Positions 38,331-50,064 of a DNA stretch of 64,000 nt are shown here, piece after piece (position 1 is the stretch's first letter; every line of letters begins with the position of its first letter). Below the pieces are notes generated by a model that was given only the letters and a program-made list of their open reading frames with translations, did not search any database and was not told the origin of the DNA. The stretch is from assembly GCA_001414485.1 (NCBI GenBank), contig LLEY01000212.1, positions 1 to 64,000 on the forward strand, in the 5' to 3' direction. Made by a program: the position numbers and the translations under genes. This DNA is from Calycina herbarum. Its lineage: Eukaryota > Ascomycota > Leotiomycetes > Helotiales > Pezizellaceae.

Positions 38331-39215
38331 TAACTTAAGCTTATAATATAGAAAATAGAATTTATACTTATTAATAAATAATATATAAAGCTCTTAATAT
38401 AATATCTCTTTTTCTTTTTTCCTCTCTTCTATCGAGGGTTCTAGAGAAGCCTAATAATTTATAGTAATTTTATAGTAGTTATTTACTTCTAGAACCTTCT
38501 AGAATAAGCTCGTAGCTAGTAATATCACCTACGTAATTAATTAGTTATACGACGTATAAAGATAAATAAAATAGCTATTTAAGCGTTATAATACTAGTAC
38601 TATAGGTAGAGGCTAACTTCGTCTACGTTATAGATAAGTCACGCGATATATAGTATAAACTATTTACAGTTAGCTAAAAATAGCGAGGTAGTCTATACTA
38701 GGACTTTTCAAAGCGAAATAATACGAAGCCGATTTTATAAGCGACTGTAAATCAGAGTTACGTATTAGTTTTTCAATCTCGAAGTTACCTAGATATTTAA
38801 GAGTATAGCTTTAGTACGCTATTCTAAAAACGGTCTACTACCTCGGCAAAAGTACTAATCTACGTAGCGAGTTTAGATAAATCTATATAGTATAGCTGCT
38901 ATAAGACTTAAAAATAATTTCAGATATAGTATTTAATATATATAACTTAGGTAATATTCTATATAGAAAGAATAAGTAAGAGAAGTACTAGAGTAGAGGT
39001 TTAAGAAAGAAACTATATTATAGACTTTAAGTAAAGATATACTATATATTAAGCTAAGAAAAGCTTATATTATTATTTTTCTTAGTAAAGAGTCTTAATA
39101 TATTTAGAATTAACTATAGAACAATTGCTAGTATAAAATATATAGAAGTCGCCTATGTTTATTTAGCTTTTTTTTAGTTAAAAGATAAAGTATCTATAAA
39201 ATTTCTTAGTACGGG

Positions 39216-39245
39216 TGGTTTCTCGTTACGTATAGATAGACGTTA
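39216..39245 (-). repeat. Right terminal inverted repeat, 30 bp
   Basis: Perfect inverted match of 30688-30717, ending GACGTTA at 39245. Confidence 0.8.
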
Positions 39246-41524
39246 TAAAATCAGCTTAGATTATTAGTAGCGGCTAGTTATAGAGACTAGACTAGTAACA
39301 GCGCTCTCTTACGTCGAAGTACGTGCTCTATTTTTCAAGCTCTAAGAATAACGTCTCTTTAATTTACTACTCTAGACTATACTTATAGCTCTTATAAGGT
39401 TTATAGAAATATTTTACTGTTTTTATAAGTTTATCGTCGTAGAGATAAAATAAACAAAGGCTTACTCTTTTCTAAGATATACTTTCAAAGTATTACTATA
39501 GTCTTAATTTATTACGTAAAAGTAATATTTCTTATAGGATTTGCTCTAGCTAGTTCTAAGTAGTTAAATAATCTAAGCTTACAAAGTAGAGAAGTATTTA
39601 TATATAACTATTATAAAAACCTAGAAGCTTATATATATATAGAATAATAACGTATTAGGCTTTAGTACCTAGACTAAACCTAACTATATAGGTAACCTTC
39701 TAATTAGTAGTAGAAAGCTAACCTTACTAGGTACTAGCGCTGGTTATACTACCGGAGACCTCGTAATCTTATATAGAATAAACATGTCTTTTATTTATCT
39801 AGAGATAAGCTTATAAATAACCTAGCGTACGTTATAGAGCTGTAAGCAACTAGATTTTAGCCGTGTATCTATTAACCCGGCTGTCGTTAACTAGCTAAAG
39901 AAGAATAGAGATAGTTATAGTTTCTTCTTTTATTTATACTAGCTATATAACTCGCCGCGTATATAACTAAGCTTATATCAGCTATCTACTACTAATTCTA
40001 CTACTAGAAAGCTATATTAATACTAAATTTAATATCTTTTAGTACTTTAGAATCTAGTTTAATTAAATTAGATACTCTTACTTAGTTATACTTAAAAGTT
40101 AAAAGTAACTAGAAAGTATAGACTTAGTAATTTTAGCATAGTTTTATATTTAACCGCTAAATAGTTCAACTAAGTCCTTAATAGATTAGAATATAATTTT
40201 CTAAGAATACTAGTTAAGAAATGTAAGTAATATTCTCTATAGTAACTTTGTTCTAAATTTATTCTAGAAGTTTTTTTACTTCTAGAATATTTTATCCTAG
40301 AAACTACTACGATCCTAGAAGCTTATACGCTCCTAGGAACTTTACTCCTAGGAGCTACTATAGTCTCGGAAACCTTACTTCTAGGAGCTATACTACTTCC
40401 GAGAGCTATTAGACTTCTAGAACAACTAAGGCGATCTTAATTTATATATAGAGTTTAATATTATTTTCTATAGTAGTTTCTAACCTAGATATAACCTCTT
40501 CTAAATAGATAGCTTTTATAAAATCTACCTCTTTTAAGTAGCTTCTTATTAGCTAACAGCTTAGTTTATTACTTTCTTAGATAGTAAAAGAGAGGTTTTA
40601 GATATATTATCTACTAGTTTATTCTCCTCGATATTATAATTCGCTCTCTATATTACTTTATACTAGTCCTCGCTAACTATAGATTATAAGTAAGATAAAA
40701 CTTTTTATAAGAACTCTCTTCTCTTCTCTCTCCGTACTTTAAGCTATTACTAATAGCGATCTATAGAATTCTTATTAGTAAAAATAATAATACTATATAT
40801 TTTAATTATTAATAGTTAACTAAGGACGCTTAATCTCGAAAAAAAAAACTACTATATATATATAAAAAAAAAATACTCTAGAAGAGTTATAAAGCAGCTA
40901 AATTAGAGACTATAATATAACTGCTATTTAAGTAGATTATAGCTTATCTTATCTTCTACTCGACTATAAATAATAAATTAAAAGAGCTGGAAATAGAGTT
41001 TGTTAAAAGCGTAATAAGAGTAATATAAAATTATAACTTTAGATCTTATATAATTTTTTACTAAAGTTTAACTTAAATAGAGCTAGATACTATATAAGTA
41101 TCTAGTTATAATACTACTATTCGAAGTTAATATTTATAATAGTACTAGAAAAGATTATTTTTAGAATAGCTAAGCAGTGTAGTATAGCCTCTTCTTAAGA
41201 TAGCTACGTCTTCGCTAAAGTCTAGAATTAGCTACCTCTATTTTTAGCTTTAAACTAGGTTATTTTAGGCTCTAAGTTTAAATTTAGTATATCTAAGACG
41301 TCTGTCTAATATTCTAAATATTAAATTATATAGAATAGCGTTTATAATCTTAATAATTTTAAAGAGTATACTATATAATAGTATAGAGAGCAGCTCTAAG
41401 AGCGGTTAAAGTAATATATATTACAACTAGACCTGTTTAAAGAGAGAAGAAACTAAGTCCTAGTAGATTTTAACTTTATTTAGTTTTTTTCCTTTTAAAT
41501 AAAATAGTAGTAAAAATCGGTTAT
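39246..41524. other. RIP-mutated sequence, unassigned, with a degenerate short repeat
   Basis: No family was recognised. At about 40254-40430 a degenerate tandem repeat of CCTAGGAGCTAC/TTCTAGAA-like units encodes, in one plus frame, a repeated PRNF/PRSYY-like motif, perhaps a former low-complexity protein. Everything else is scrambled by stops. Confidence 0.35.
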
Positions 41525-41600
41525 TAATAGCCGGTTCCTCTTCTACGGCGTATTCGCTTATAGTCGGTAAAAGCAAGTGTTCTACAAACTTAAGTATTCT
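41525..41600 (+). repeat. Left TIR of the minus-strand DDE transposon
   Basis: Seventy-six bases matching the reverse complement of 43901-43976; the two diverge beyond AAGTATTCT. Confidence 0.85.
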
Positions 41601-43900
41601 ATATAGCTGGAATAACCTCGGAAGTGGAATATCTACTAAAACTACTACTAAAATAGATAAATAATATCTTATATTACTACTCTAATCGTCTATTCCAAAG
41701 TCTATAAAGTCTGTATTTACTCTTATTAAGTTAATTAAGAATATACTCTCTTAAGAAGACGATAGATAATTAGAAATCTCGTCCCCGCTACTGTCTAGGT
41801 AATCTAGGACCTTCTTACTACTTTTAAGATATAATTAATCTAAAGTAAAAGACACTTCCGACTCTTCTTCTTCTTCTTATAACTGTAGCAGAGGAATAAG
41901 ATCCTAGGATTAATATATCTTAAGCTTATTAATTACTTATACTAATTTAGAATAAAAGTCTAGTAAGAGAGTATAACGCTTAAACTTATTAGGCTTCTTA
42001 TCTAGCTCTCGGATATAGACAAGGTCTTCTAGCGGAGGGAGTATATCGTTCTTCTTATATTATATAAGTCTAGTCTTACGTACTCTCTCGTCTTTGCGTA
42101 CCTATATACTCTTATCTATAAGAGCTTTCCTAGCTTTATTAATAGCAGCTGAAAGCTTCTTTTCCTTCTTATATAAGGCCTCGGTTCTCTCGTTCTTATC
42201 CTTCTTCTATATCTTCTCTTATAACCTAGTAACGGCCGCTTCTTCTCTCTTATATATACTCCTCTGTAAATTACTCTTACGCTTAGCGTCGACGAGTAGT
42301 TTTTACTAGAGAGCGTGATATTAAACTATTATAAGATATACCTTCTTAAGCGATATACTAACTTACGTTATTATCTTCTTAAATAGATTAATAGAGGGAT
42401 TAGAAAATTAAGTAGAATCTCGAGAGCCTAGAGCTTATACAGTTGTAGCAGTAGTCTAGGTTTCCTCTAAACGAGTAGAAGGAAGACGAGGTAGCTCTGG
42501 ATTAGTAACGTTGTCTATTATCTTTTTCTTCTTATTATACGACCTTATCTTTTTCTAGATAGCTTTCTAACTCGGCGGATAATAACCGGACTTAGTAAAG
42601 GCGTTTTTAATTATATAAACCTTTATTATTTACATATATATCTAGATAAGATCTTAGAAGAAAGAAGCGACTGAATACTTAAAGTTTAGACTATAAAGAG
42701 CGTTAGTAATCGCTTACCGATAGTACTCTTTAAAGGGTTAGAAAACACTAACGTCTACCAGCTATAGAATATATATATAATAGAAGAGAAAGTACTATAG
42801 GAGTATATAGTTTTTATAGTACTTAAGAATAAAGAGATTATATTAGTAAGTCTTATAGCTATTAAGAAGTAATATCCTCTATAGCTTATCTAGCCTAGCT
42901 CCTAGCTCCTTAATAGATAGTCGGTATATACTATAATAATAGTATTATTAATATAGCCGGTTAAAGAGTAATCTACTAACTCTTTTCTAGTTAGCTTATC
43001 TACTTTCTAGTTATCTATTATCTTCTTTCCTAGCGTAATAACAAAAGGAGCCGCTGCTCGTCTATCGGTATAGATCGTCTCTATTATAGTTACTAACTTC
43101 CTATTCTTAGGATTAGCTATATATATCTCCTTCACTTCTATAGGAACGATAACGTTCTTACTTCCTATATAACTAACTCGAGCTCCTGACTCGTCTATAT
43201 TCTAGACATTCTTAGCCTTCTATATCTTATATTATATAAGAGCAGTAGTATACCTATTAAACCACGTCTTAATCTCCTCCTTAGTATACGATTCAAGTCT
43301 CTTAAAAGTAATTAGCTTCGTTTTTAGAGTATATAGGTCCTTGTTCTTCTTTAGCTAGTTCTAGAACTACTAATTAGACAGCGGTAGCTAGAGAGGGTTC
43401 TAAGACTAAGAAATTAGCTAATTATTAATAGTAGAATTAAGAGAATACTATACCTTCTTAAGATATACGATCGTAGCCTTTACTATTTTATACGTGGCTC
43501 CTAGTTCTATCTCTTACTACTTATAATAGTACTGTCGAACAGCCTTCTCCTAGCTCTTATTTAATACCTTATTATTACTACTATATATATTATATATATC
43601 TTCCGAGTTACGCTTCCTCTTTTTAGCTCTCTAGATAGCCTTCTATACCGACGATTCGTTTACGCTATATATTCTTACTCCTACGGTTACTGTCTCGCGA
43701 CTACCTTGTTCCGTAGTCTATTTCACAGTCTCCGGTATACGCTTCTTTTCTTCTAATTTATTAGAAGAGAGAGAGAGTAGAGAACTGCGAATAGCCTCTA
43801 TTATATTAATTAATAGACGCGTTATATATTAATAGAAATAAGTAAGATAGTTAAATATATATAATTTAGGTAGGAAGCTAATCTACGGGATTTTCTCGGC

Positions 43901-43976
43901 AGAATACTTAAGTTTGTAGAATACTTGCTTTTACCGACTATAAGCGAATACACCGTAGAAGAGGAACCGGCTATTA
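43901..43976 (-). repeat. Right TIR of the minus-strand DDE transposon
   Basis: Inverted partner of 41525-41600. The few differences are mostly transitions. Confidence 0.85.
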
Positions 43977-45268
43977 GAGATTAAATATTATTTAGAAATA
44001 GCTTATATCTTAATTAGTTTTAATACTATTACTATGTTTTAATTATACTTAAGTTGAAAAATATTTATAATTAAAACCGAGATATAATATCTTATTATTA
44101 CTTCTATCTTATATTACTATTACTTTCTCTTCTCTCTTAGATATTATTATAATTCTTTACTCTTTAATATTATAATAGTTAAGTAATATACTACTACTTC
44201 TAGCACTCTCTCTTTAAGTTCTCTCTCTTCTAGTAAGTCTCTAAACGTAGCTATATAAGCTTATATATAGTCGAAGCTAAAAATAAAGGTACTAAGGTAT
44301 ACTAGATAGTAATATAGTATATATATTAGTCTAGATTCCTAAGCAGTTCTAACTTGTTAGTCGTTTACTATAGCTCTTACTCTATATCTTTAATAACCTA
44401 GTAATACTATATAAATCGACTTTAGATAAGACTGAAATTACTCTTAAAGTATCCTAGGAGTTATAGAGAGTAGAATAGTCTTAGTATAAGAGATAAACAC
44501 CTGTTAGAATAAATATTAAAAAAAAAACTACTTATAACTACTATAAAGAGCTAAAGGCAAATCTACTCTAGCTCTTAGCTAGTATTCCCGATAACGATAG
44601 AAATACTCTAGAAAGCGACAAAGACAGCGAATATATCTTCTTAATAAGTTCTAACCTTTATAATAATATAGTAGATAAGAGATTAGTATTTATTTCTCTA
44701 CTACGAAATATAAATAAGCTTAGTAAACCTAATCTTATAAAAGATACTCTATCCGCTGTTTCTTATATAAATATATCTAATATATTACTTAATAGAAAAT
44801 AGTAACTTAGCTAGTATTATTTAATACTAGTAGATCCTAGTAAATAGATAAGAGACTATAAATAGAAAATAAGACTTTCGACGATTATTAAAGATTTACA
44901 GAGGTAATAAGAGGTAGAAAATATTAAGATAATAAACGTATTATTCCCGGAGCTTTCTTCTACTATTTATAAATAGAAGTTAACTTAGATAAAGAGTCTA
45001 GTTAAAGATAATCTAAGATTTAAACTAGGAGGTAATCTAGAAAAGAGACGGAGAAGTATGTGATTTTCTTCTATCTATACTCTTCTTAGGTAAAGACAGC
45101 TAAACTTAGCACTGTTTATTTCTATTTCTATTCTGTATCTCGTATCAGAGATACTACTATTTAATCTAGCAACGATTTTAGCCTCGACATTTTAGTCTAA
45201 AGACTGTTTTATGATTTTACTTTTCAGGGCGTAAAGACTGAGAATTCAAGCTTATTTTTGTCGATTCC
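43977..45268. other. RIP-mutated sequence grading into normal composition
   Basis: Unassigned relic sequence. From about 45060 TpG and CpA reappear and the composition becomes normal just before the left TIR of the island. Confidence 0.4.
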
Positions 45269-45399
45269 TAACGTCTATCCCTGCGTGCCGGAAAACCCTA
45301 CGTGCCGGAAAATTTAACCGGTACCTGGACTTCAAGTATTATAAAATCTATGCACAACGCAATATCTCTTACTATTTTTTGTAAATTACATTCCGTGGC
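45269..45399 (+). repeat. Left TIR of the island, outer copy
   Basis: A unit of about 131 bp from TAACGTCTATCCCTGCGTGC to CATTCCGTGGC. It also contains a doubled inner motif (TGCGTGCCGGAAAA / TACGTGCCGGAAAA). Not RIP-mutated, unlike the right partner. Confidence 0.8.
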
Positions 45400-45530
45400 T
45401 AACGTCTATCCCTGCGTAGCGGAAAACCCTACGTGCCGGAAAAAATGATAGGTACTTTGACTTTGAGCAACTCGAACTCTGCGCACACATCGATAAAACC
45501 CAAAAATTTATGCAAATCGTATTCAGTGGC
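45400..45530 (+). repeat. Second, tandem copy of the left TIR unit
   Basis: It begins immediately after the first copy with TAACGTCTATCCCTGCGTAG and ends TTCAGTGGC. The outer 45 bases are nearly identical to the first copy and the inner part is more diverged. Same length, so a tandem duplication of the terminus. Confidence 0.75.
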
Positions 45531-45687
45531 TACTCTTGAAGCGCTTGAAGCCCTCCTATCAAAGAATTACGTTCGTGTCGTCGCCCGTGGGCCTGATCTG
45601 CGGGCAGCCTCCTTTCACGCCGCAAGAGAGTTTTTGGACTATAGCTCCGCGATCAAACTTTTATTACTTCTAATATTTACAAAATAG
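45445..45687 (+). CDS. Small open frame next to the left TIR, doubtful
   Basis: An ATG-initiated frame of 80 residues that begins inside the second TIR copy and reads into unique sequence (TLEALEALLSKNYVRVVARG, FHAAREFLDYSSAIKLLL). I recognise no family. It may be a chance frame or the end of a decayed gene. Confidence 0.2.
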   Translation: MIGTLTLSNSNSAHTSIKPKNLCKSYSVATLEALEALLSKNYVRVVARGPDLRAASFHAAREFLDYSSAIKLLLLLIFTK

Positions 45688-45789
45688 TCTTATCCGATCT
45701 TTAAACTCTTATTACCAATTTAGTAATCGCCATCATCTTTGTGGCTGCTATAGATCGTAAATTTAGACAAGGCTGCCACGCGGGACAGT

Positions 45790-46257
45790 ACCTCGAATCG
45801 AAGTGACTAACGATATTTGGTTAGGGTAACGAGCCCGCGCTCTCCCCGCATTTCATGACGGACGGAATTGAAAACAAACTACTGCCTAAGATTTAAGGCT
45901 AGAGACTCGAATTCCAAAGGATCGAAGGTAAATTCAGGATCCTAGGTTTCTGTTTCTATCATCCACTCTCCAATTCCTTCAGCTTCCTTTTCAGCGACAA
46001 GAACAAATCATGCTCAATCGAAAGTGGCTTCCAATATCCTATGCCTATGGCTTCCAGAATTCCAGCCTGAGCGACTGGCAGGTCTTGCGCGGTTCCAGTG
46101 ATGCACGACGATGTTATTGTCGCGAGGCTGCCCCTCAGCTGAGTCCGCCAGCCTCAACACCACGTCTTCTCCAACCTCACTCCGCATCTATGCTATTTCG
46201 ACGGCTCATCAACTACCGAGAACCCTTCTGCCTGCGATCCTCGAACCTAGTGGAACA
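45790..46257 (+). promoter_or_regulatory. 5' region of the HET-NB-ARC gene, shared with the HNWD relic
   Basis: This upstream stretch aligns by eye with 33820-34319 before the HNWD relic. Similarity begins around CCTCGAATCGAAGTGACTAA and continues to the start codon. It therefore probably contains the promoter and 5' UTR and was copied together with the HET exon. No TATA box or other named site was assigned. Confidence 0.6.
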
Positions 46258-49200
46258 ATGCGTCTGCTACAGTTAGATGGCGATGGCAACCTCAGCCTGG
46301 CCGAATTCTTTGAAGACGACATACCCGAGTATGCTATACTTTCACACAGATGGGGAGCGGAGGAGTTCACTTTCAGGGATCTGACAGACGGCACGAGTAA
46401 AGTCAAGGCTAGCTACGACAAGATACAGTTCTGCGGAGAACAGGCGAGGCGTGACGGTTTACAATACTTTTGGGTAGACACCTGCTGTATCGATAAGTCT
46501 AACAGCACTGAGCTTGCAAAGGCTATCAACTCGATGTTTCGCTGGTACCGGGATGCGACCAAGTGCTACGCTTATCTGCCAGATGTTTCGCGGCCTCGAA
46601 CCGATTCGGCCGACGGGTCTAATGAAGCCTGGGTATCGACATTTCGGAAAAGCGAATGGTTCACACGAGGCTGGACGCTGTTAGAGCTTATTGCGCCGGC
46701 GTCAGTCGACTTCTTCTGCAAAGATTGGGAGCTATTAGGCAATAAGGTCTCCCTAGAACGACACATCTGCGAGGTAACAGGCATTCCAGCAAGTGCCCTT
46801 CGAGGGAGCCCTTTGTCTGACTTCAGCGTCGCTGAGCGAATATCGTGGGCAGCAGGTCGTAAGACTTCTCGCCCAGAAGACAAAGTATACTCGCTACTAG
46901 GCATTTTTGATGTCAATATGCCACTCATCTACAGCGAAGGAAAGGATAAGGCGATGAATCGACTTCGAGAGGAGATTGATAAGGCTTACAAAGGTAAGTC
47001 TTGCTCTTTTGTCATATACACACATTAAGAATACATCTGGGTACTGCGAAGCTGCTGACTAGATCAGGGTTCAAGCTCGAGGACTTCTCAGTCCCCTTCA
47101 GCCTCTCTGATGTTTCCAACGTCGAACACTTCGTGGCCAGGGAAGATGAGCTCTCGGAAATACACAAGACACTCATAGGCGATGGCTCCCGCCGAGTAGT
47201 GGTTCTTCACGGTCTCGGCGGAATCGGCAAGACATACCTTAGTATTACATATGCGAAGCGGCACAAGGACAGCTACTCGGCAATATTCTGGCTGAACATC
47301 AAGGACGAGGATTCTTTGAAGCAGAGCTTTGCTAAGTTAGCTAAGCAGATATTAAGAGAACACCCCTCGGCCATCTTGGTTAGCAACCTAAAGACGAACC
47401 AAAACCTTGACGAGGTAGTTGGGTTTGTTAAGTCGTGGCTGAATCTGCCTTATAACACACGATGGCTAATGATCTACGACAACTACGACACCCCTAAACT
47501 GTCCGGTGGGACGGATCCTGCAGCTGTGGATATCAGAAAATTCCTTCCCGAATCAAATCAAGGGTCAATTATCATCACAACGCGGTCATCGGAAGTCAAA
47601 ATTGGTAATCTTATCCAGATCCGGAAGCTCGGGGATGTGCGTGATAGCCTGGAGATTTTGTCGACCGTGTCGAGACGAGAAGGGGTACCAATGGGTAAGG
47701 ACGTTCTGGATTTGATATTACTTGTCTAACCTTAACGCTAGATCCTGATGCTGTGAAGCTTGCAAAGGAATTAGATGGACATCCACTTGCACTAGCTACT
47801 GCTGGAGTATACCTTGATCAAACAGCGGGGAGTTTCTCGGATTATCTTCGTTTGTACAAGGAGTCATGGGCGGGGCTCAAGGAGACAAGTCCTGAGCTAA
47901 GCTCGTATGAAGACCGGGCAATCTATGCTACATGGCAGATTTCATTCGATCGGATCAAACAACAGAATGACCTCGCGGCTCAGTCTCTTCAAATTGCATC
48001 AACCAATGATTCTGACTCGGATTTCTCGGTAGCTTCCTTAGAGTCTTTCAATGCCTCAACGATGGCAAGCTCGGCGACCTCAATTTCGGATATAGCACCA
48101 ATCGTTCTGGACAGTGCTACAGAAATGGTAAACCTGCTTGTGAAAGATCAGCAACTTCGAGATCTTCTGGATGAATCTTTCAAATTGCTGCATTCAGAAA
48201 AGGTTACAAGGAACTTCAGACGTGCACTGCACTCCTTTTCAAAAGAGCTGCTGCTCGAAGCGCAAACGCCAACACAAGAACAGGCTGCTAAGTTTGTTGG
48301 GCAAAGATCAAGACAAGTATCAGTATTGCTTCGCGAAAGAATTCATCCGAGTGAGTCCCTGCAGCTCTCGGGTCACAATGGAGATACTTTGCGCGAAGAA
48401 AGGCTGCGAGATTTCCTCGGAGGCCTTCAACCAATGTGCACACAAGATAGCTTACAACCACGAGCGGAGGAAGACAGTGAGCAAGACGACTATGGTGATC
48501 CTGATGATCGCCCTGATCTGAGTACATTGAGAGAGTGGCTTCTTGCATCTAATGCTATGCAGAACTTGAAGGATCGCTTCCGATTGTTTCTGTATCCTGA
48601 GAAGAGCAGTCCTAGAAGTAAAGCCACTGCTGACAGTCCTGAGAAAGTGCTACTTTTTCTCGCAGAAGAAGAACATCAAATCGTGTTCGAAGGTAAAGAT
48701 AATATCAACCATGGTGATCCGCTTACAGAATCAACTCCGGACCAGATACTGACAGAAAATTTGTTTGTCAATAATCCCTCAGTCTTGTCAGATTTGTCGG
48801 ATAACTTAAGGAAACCTTTTGGGCCGGGATATGTGAGGTTAGAATGGACATGTGTATGTTCCCCAAAGATACAAAACTTATCTATTACCAGGTTTCCACT
48901 AAACCGCTCCAGATCTGCGGTCACACTTCTCATGACGACTTTCGGGAATTTCGACCTGGTGCTGTAGCGACATACGCTGAGAAACTTCGGAGATCGGGAT
49001 ATGTAACTCACGCCCAGCCAACGACAACCGAACCTGGAATATCGCGAGCACTTCTGACAGCTGTTGGAAACAAAGTAGCAGCTGTTGGCCGTAGCATTTC
49101 GACTTTGAAACCTATCAACAATGGGGAAAAGTTGAAGCCGAAGGCAAGGAGGTTTGCTACGATTCAGTGTTCACCTACCCCTGATGTGACATGCAGGTGG

Positions 49201-49910
49201 CTTCATCTCTGTATCAAGAGAAGACCTAATGCTAAAGTGACAAAACTCGAGCCGCTTCACATTTGCAAAGATAAAGGGGAAAACGAGCTGAAAGATGCGG
49301 GGCTCTTTCAACTCCTGCACAAAACATGGAAGACACAACGAACTTGGACAGATCTTATTCTTTTCAAGCTAAAACGCATTGAATTCATTAAGGTGAGAGA
49401 TAACGCACAGGCAACAAGGTTATTCTTACCAAACCAAACTAGTTCACAGCATTCCCAGACGACTCAGTAGATCGCGTGGTAGCCGACACAATGCCACCCA
49501 ATACTCTGCACTATGACTTTGCCCCGCCCCCGCCCCTGGAAATAGTCCCCCCAATAGCGGCCGACCACCTCGTCCATCTCTTAACAGCAGAATGTACCGC
49601 GTCTCTCCAATCCGGCTCTTTCTACTTGGACCAATTGCCTAAAAAGAGGGACAAGCCGCTCAAATTTATCTCAAAAGACACTCACAACGAAGATATCAAT
49701 ATCGGCTACGGACTTCGATTTGTAGAGACTCCTGATCCATCTGTCATTGTGACATTTCTGTTTTGGATAGTAGTAGTAGTTGGGACCGTTTTCGGAGTGT
49801 GCTGGAGTGTTTTGGAGAGGGATTTGCAGAGTGCTTGGACAATTGCTGCGTATTTTGTTTCACTTGGAGCATTGGCTGTTGTTACTTGGCAGGTTAGGAT
49901 GACGTCTTAA
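46258..49910 (+). CDS. HET-NB-ARC protein with a C-terminal membrane module (NLR-like)
   Basis: Five exons: 46258-46993, 47068-47694, 47742-48853, 48913-49392 and 49443-49910, encoding 1140 residues. Introns are 47-74 nt with GTAAGT, GTAAGG, GTATGT or GTGAGA donors, AG acceptors and matching phases. Residues 1-245 are a HET-E-type HET domain (EYAILSHRWG 24-33, WVDTCCIDK, RGWTLLELIAP). NB-ARC follows: P-loop GLGGIGKT 294-301, kinase-2 RWLMIYDNYD 377-386, RNBS-B GSIIITTRS 411-419, GHPLALATAG 467-476. Next come a Ser-rich helical region (about 540-790) and a WTCICGHTSHDDFREFRPG motif (823-841) that opens a fungal module ending in two hydrophobic helices (1086-1107, 1116-1135). There are no WD40, TPR or ankyrin repeats. 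HET domains drive incompatibility cell death; NB-ARC is an oligomerisation switch. Membrane anchoring is inferred. A mis-joined pair of genes is possible, but all junction phases agree. Confidence 0.85.
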
Positions 49911-50064
49911 CTTCCATTCTGCTTGCGCTCAGACATTGTTTATTTATGCTTGGTTTGTTAAGGTTAGGTCCTAAAGCTCAGTGCTGCTTGACTTGTCGGC
50001 ACAGCAGGTCGAAAGAACCTCGCTGCATCCTCGAGATGAAATGTTGTCCTGTTTTGGCACGCAA

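Larger units (their letters stand above)
30688..39245 (+). mobile_element. 8.6-kb TIR-bounded unit holding a DDE transposase and an NLR relic
   Basis: A perfect 30-bp inverted repeat (starting TAACGTCTATCTATACGTAA) bounds the unit at 30688-30717 and 39216-39245. Inside, in the same orientation, lie a pogo/Tigger-like DDE transposase relic (about 31.27-33.11 kb) and a HET-NACHT-WD40 relic (34.32-38.33 kb). The ends share the core TAACGTCTATC with the repeats bounding the island at 45.27-51.75 kb. Whether the NLR moved as cargo or the transposon grew around it cannot be decided from one copy. All contents are RIP-mutated. Confidence 0.6.
41525..43976 (-). mobile_element. DDE transposon relic with 76-bp TIRs, minus strand
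   Basis: Inverted repeats at 41525-41600 and 43901-43976 (TAATAGCCGGTTCC.. inward) match over 76 bp with only a few differences. Between them the minus strand holds a mutated DDE_1 transposase of the type common in Leotiomycete genomes. It reads FKRLESYTKEEIKTWFNRY, a DDE-core block with NIDESGARVSYIGSKNVIVP, KEIYIANPKNRKLVTIIETI, APFVITLGKKIIDN, then NAFTKSGYYPPS, where the homologues have Trp-Pro-Pro. It ends in a Lys/Arg/Glu-rich coiled-coil-like tail (about 41.9-42.3 kb). The plus-strand open frame at 42094-42309 is its antisense shadow. Confidence 0.85.
15340..45180. other. RIP-mutated, AT-rich repeat desert (first block)
   Basis: Base composition changes abruptly about 15 bp after the RIB7 stop. 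TpA steps (tata, ctagcta) dominate and CpA and TpG are rare, while CpG and CpC/CpT remain common. Nearly every former reading frame carries TAG or TAA where related proteins have Trp or Gln. This is the footprint of CpA to TpA repeat-induced point mutation. The block ends near 45.1-45.2 kb, just before the TIR-bounded island. Confidence 0.9.

Noticed and set aside
42094..42309. Plus-strand open frame of about 71 codons
   Set aside because: Antisense to the charged C-terminal tail of the minus-strand DDE transposase.
46010..46257. Frame extending upstream of the HET gene start
   Set aside because: The upstream part has no HET similarity. The ATG at 46258 matches the start of HET-E-type domains, and the aligned position in the RIP-mutated paralogue is the mutated start.
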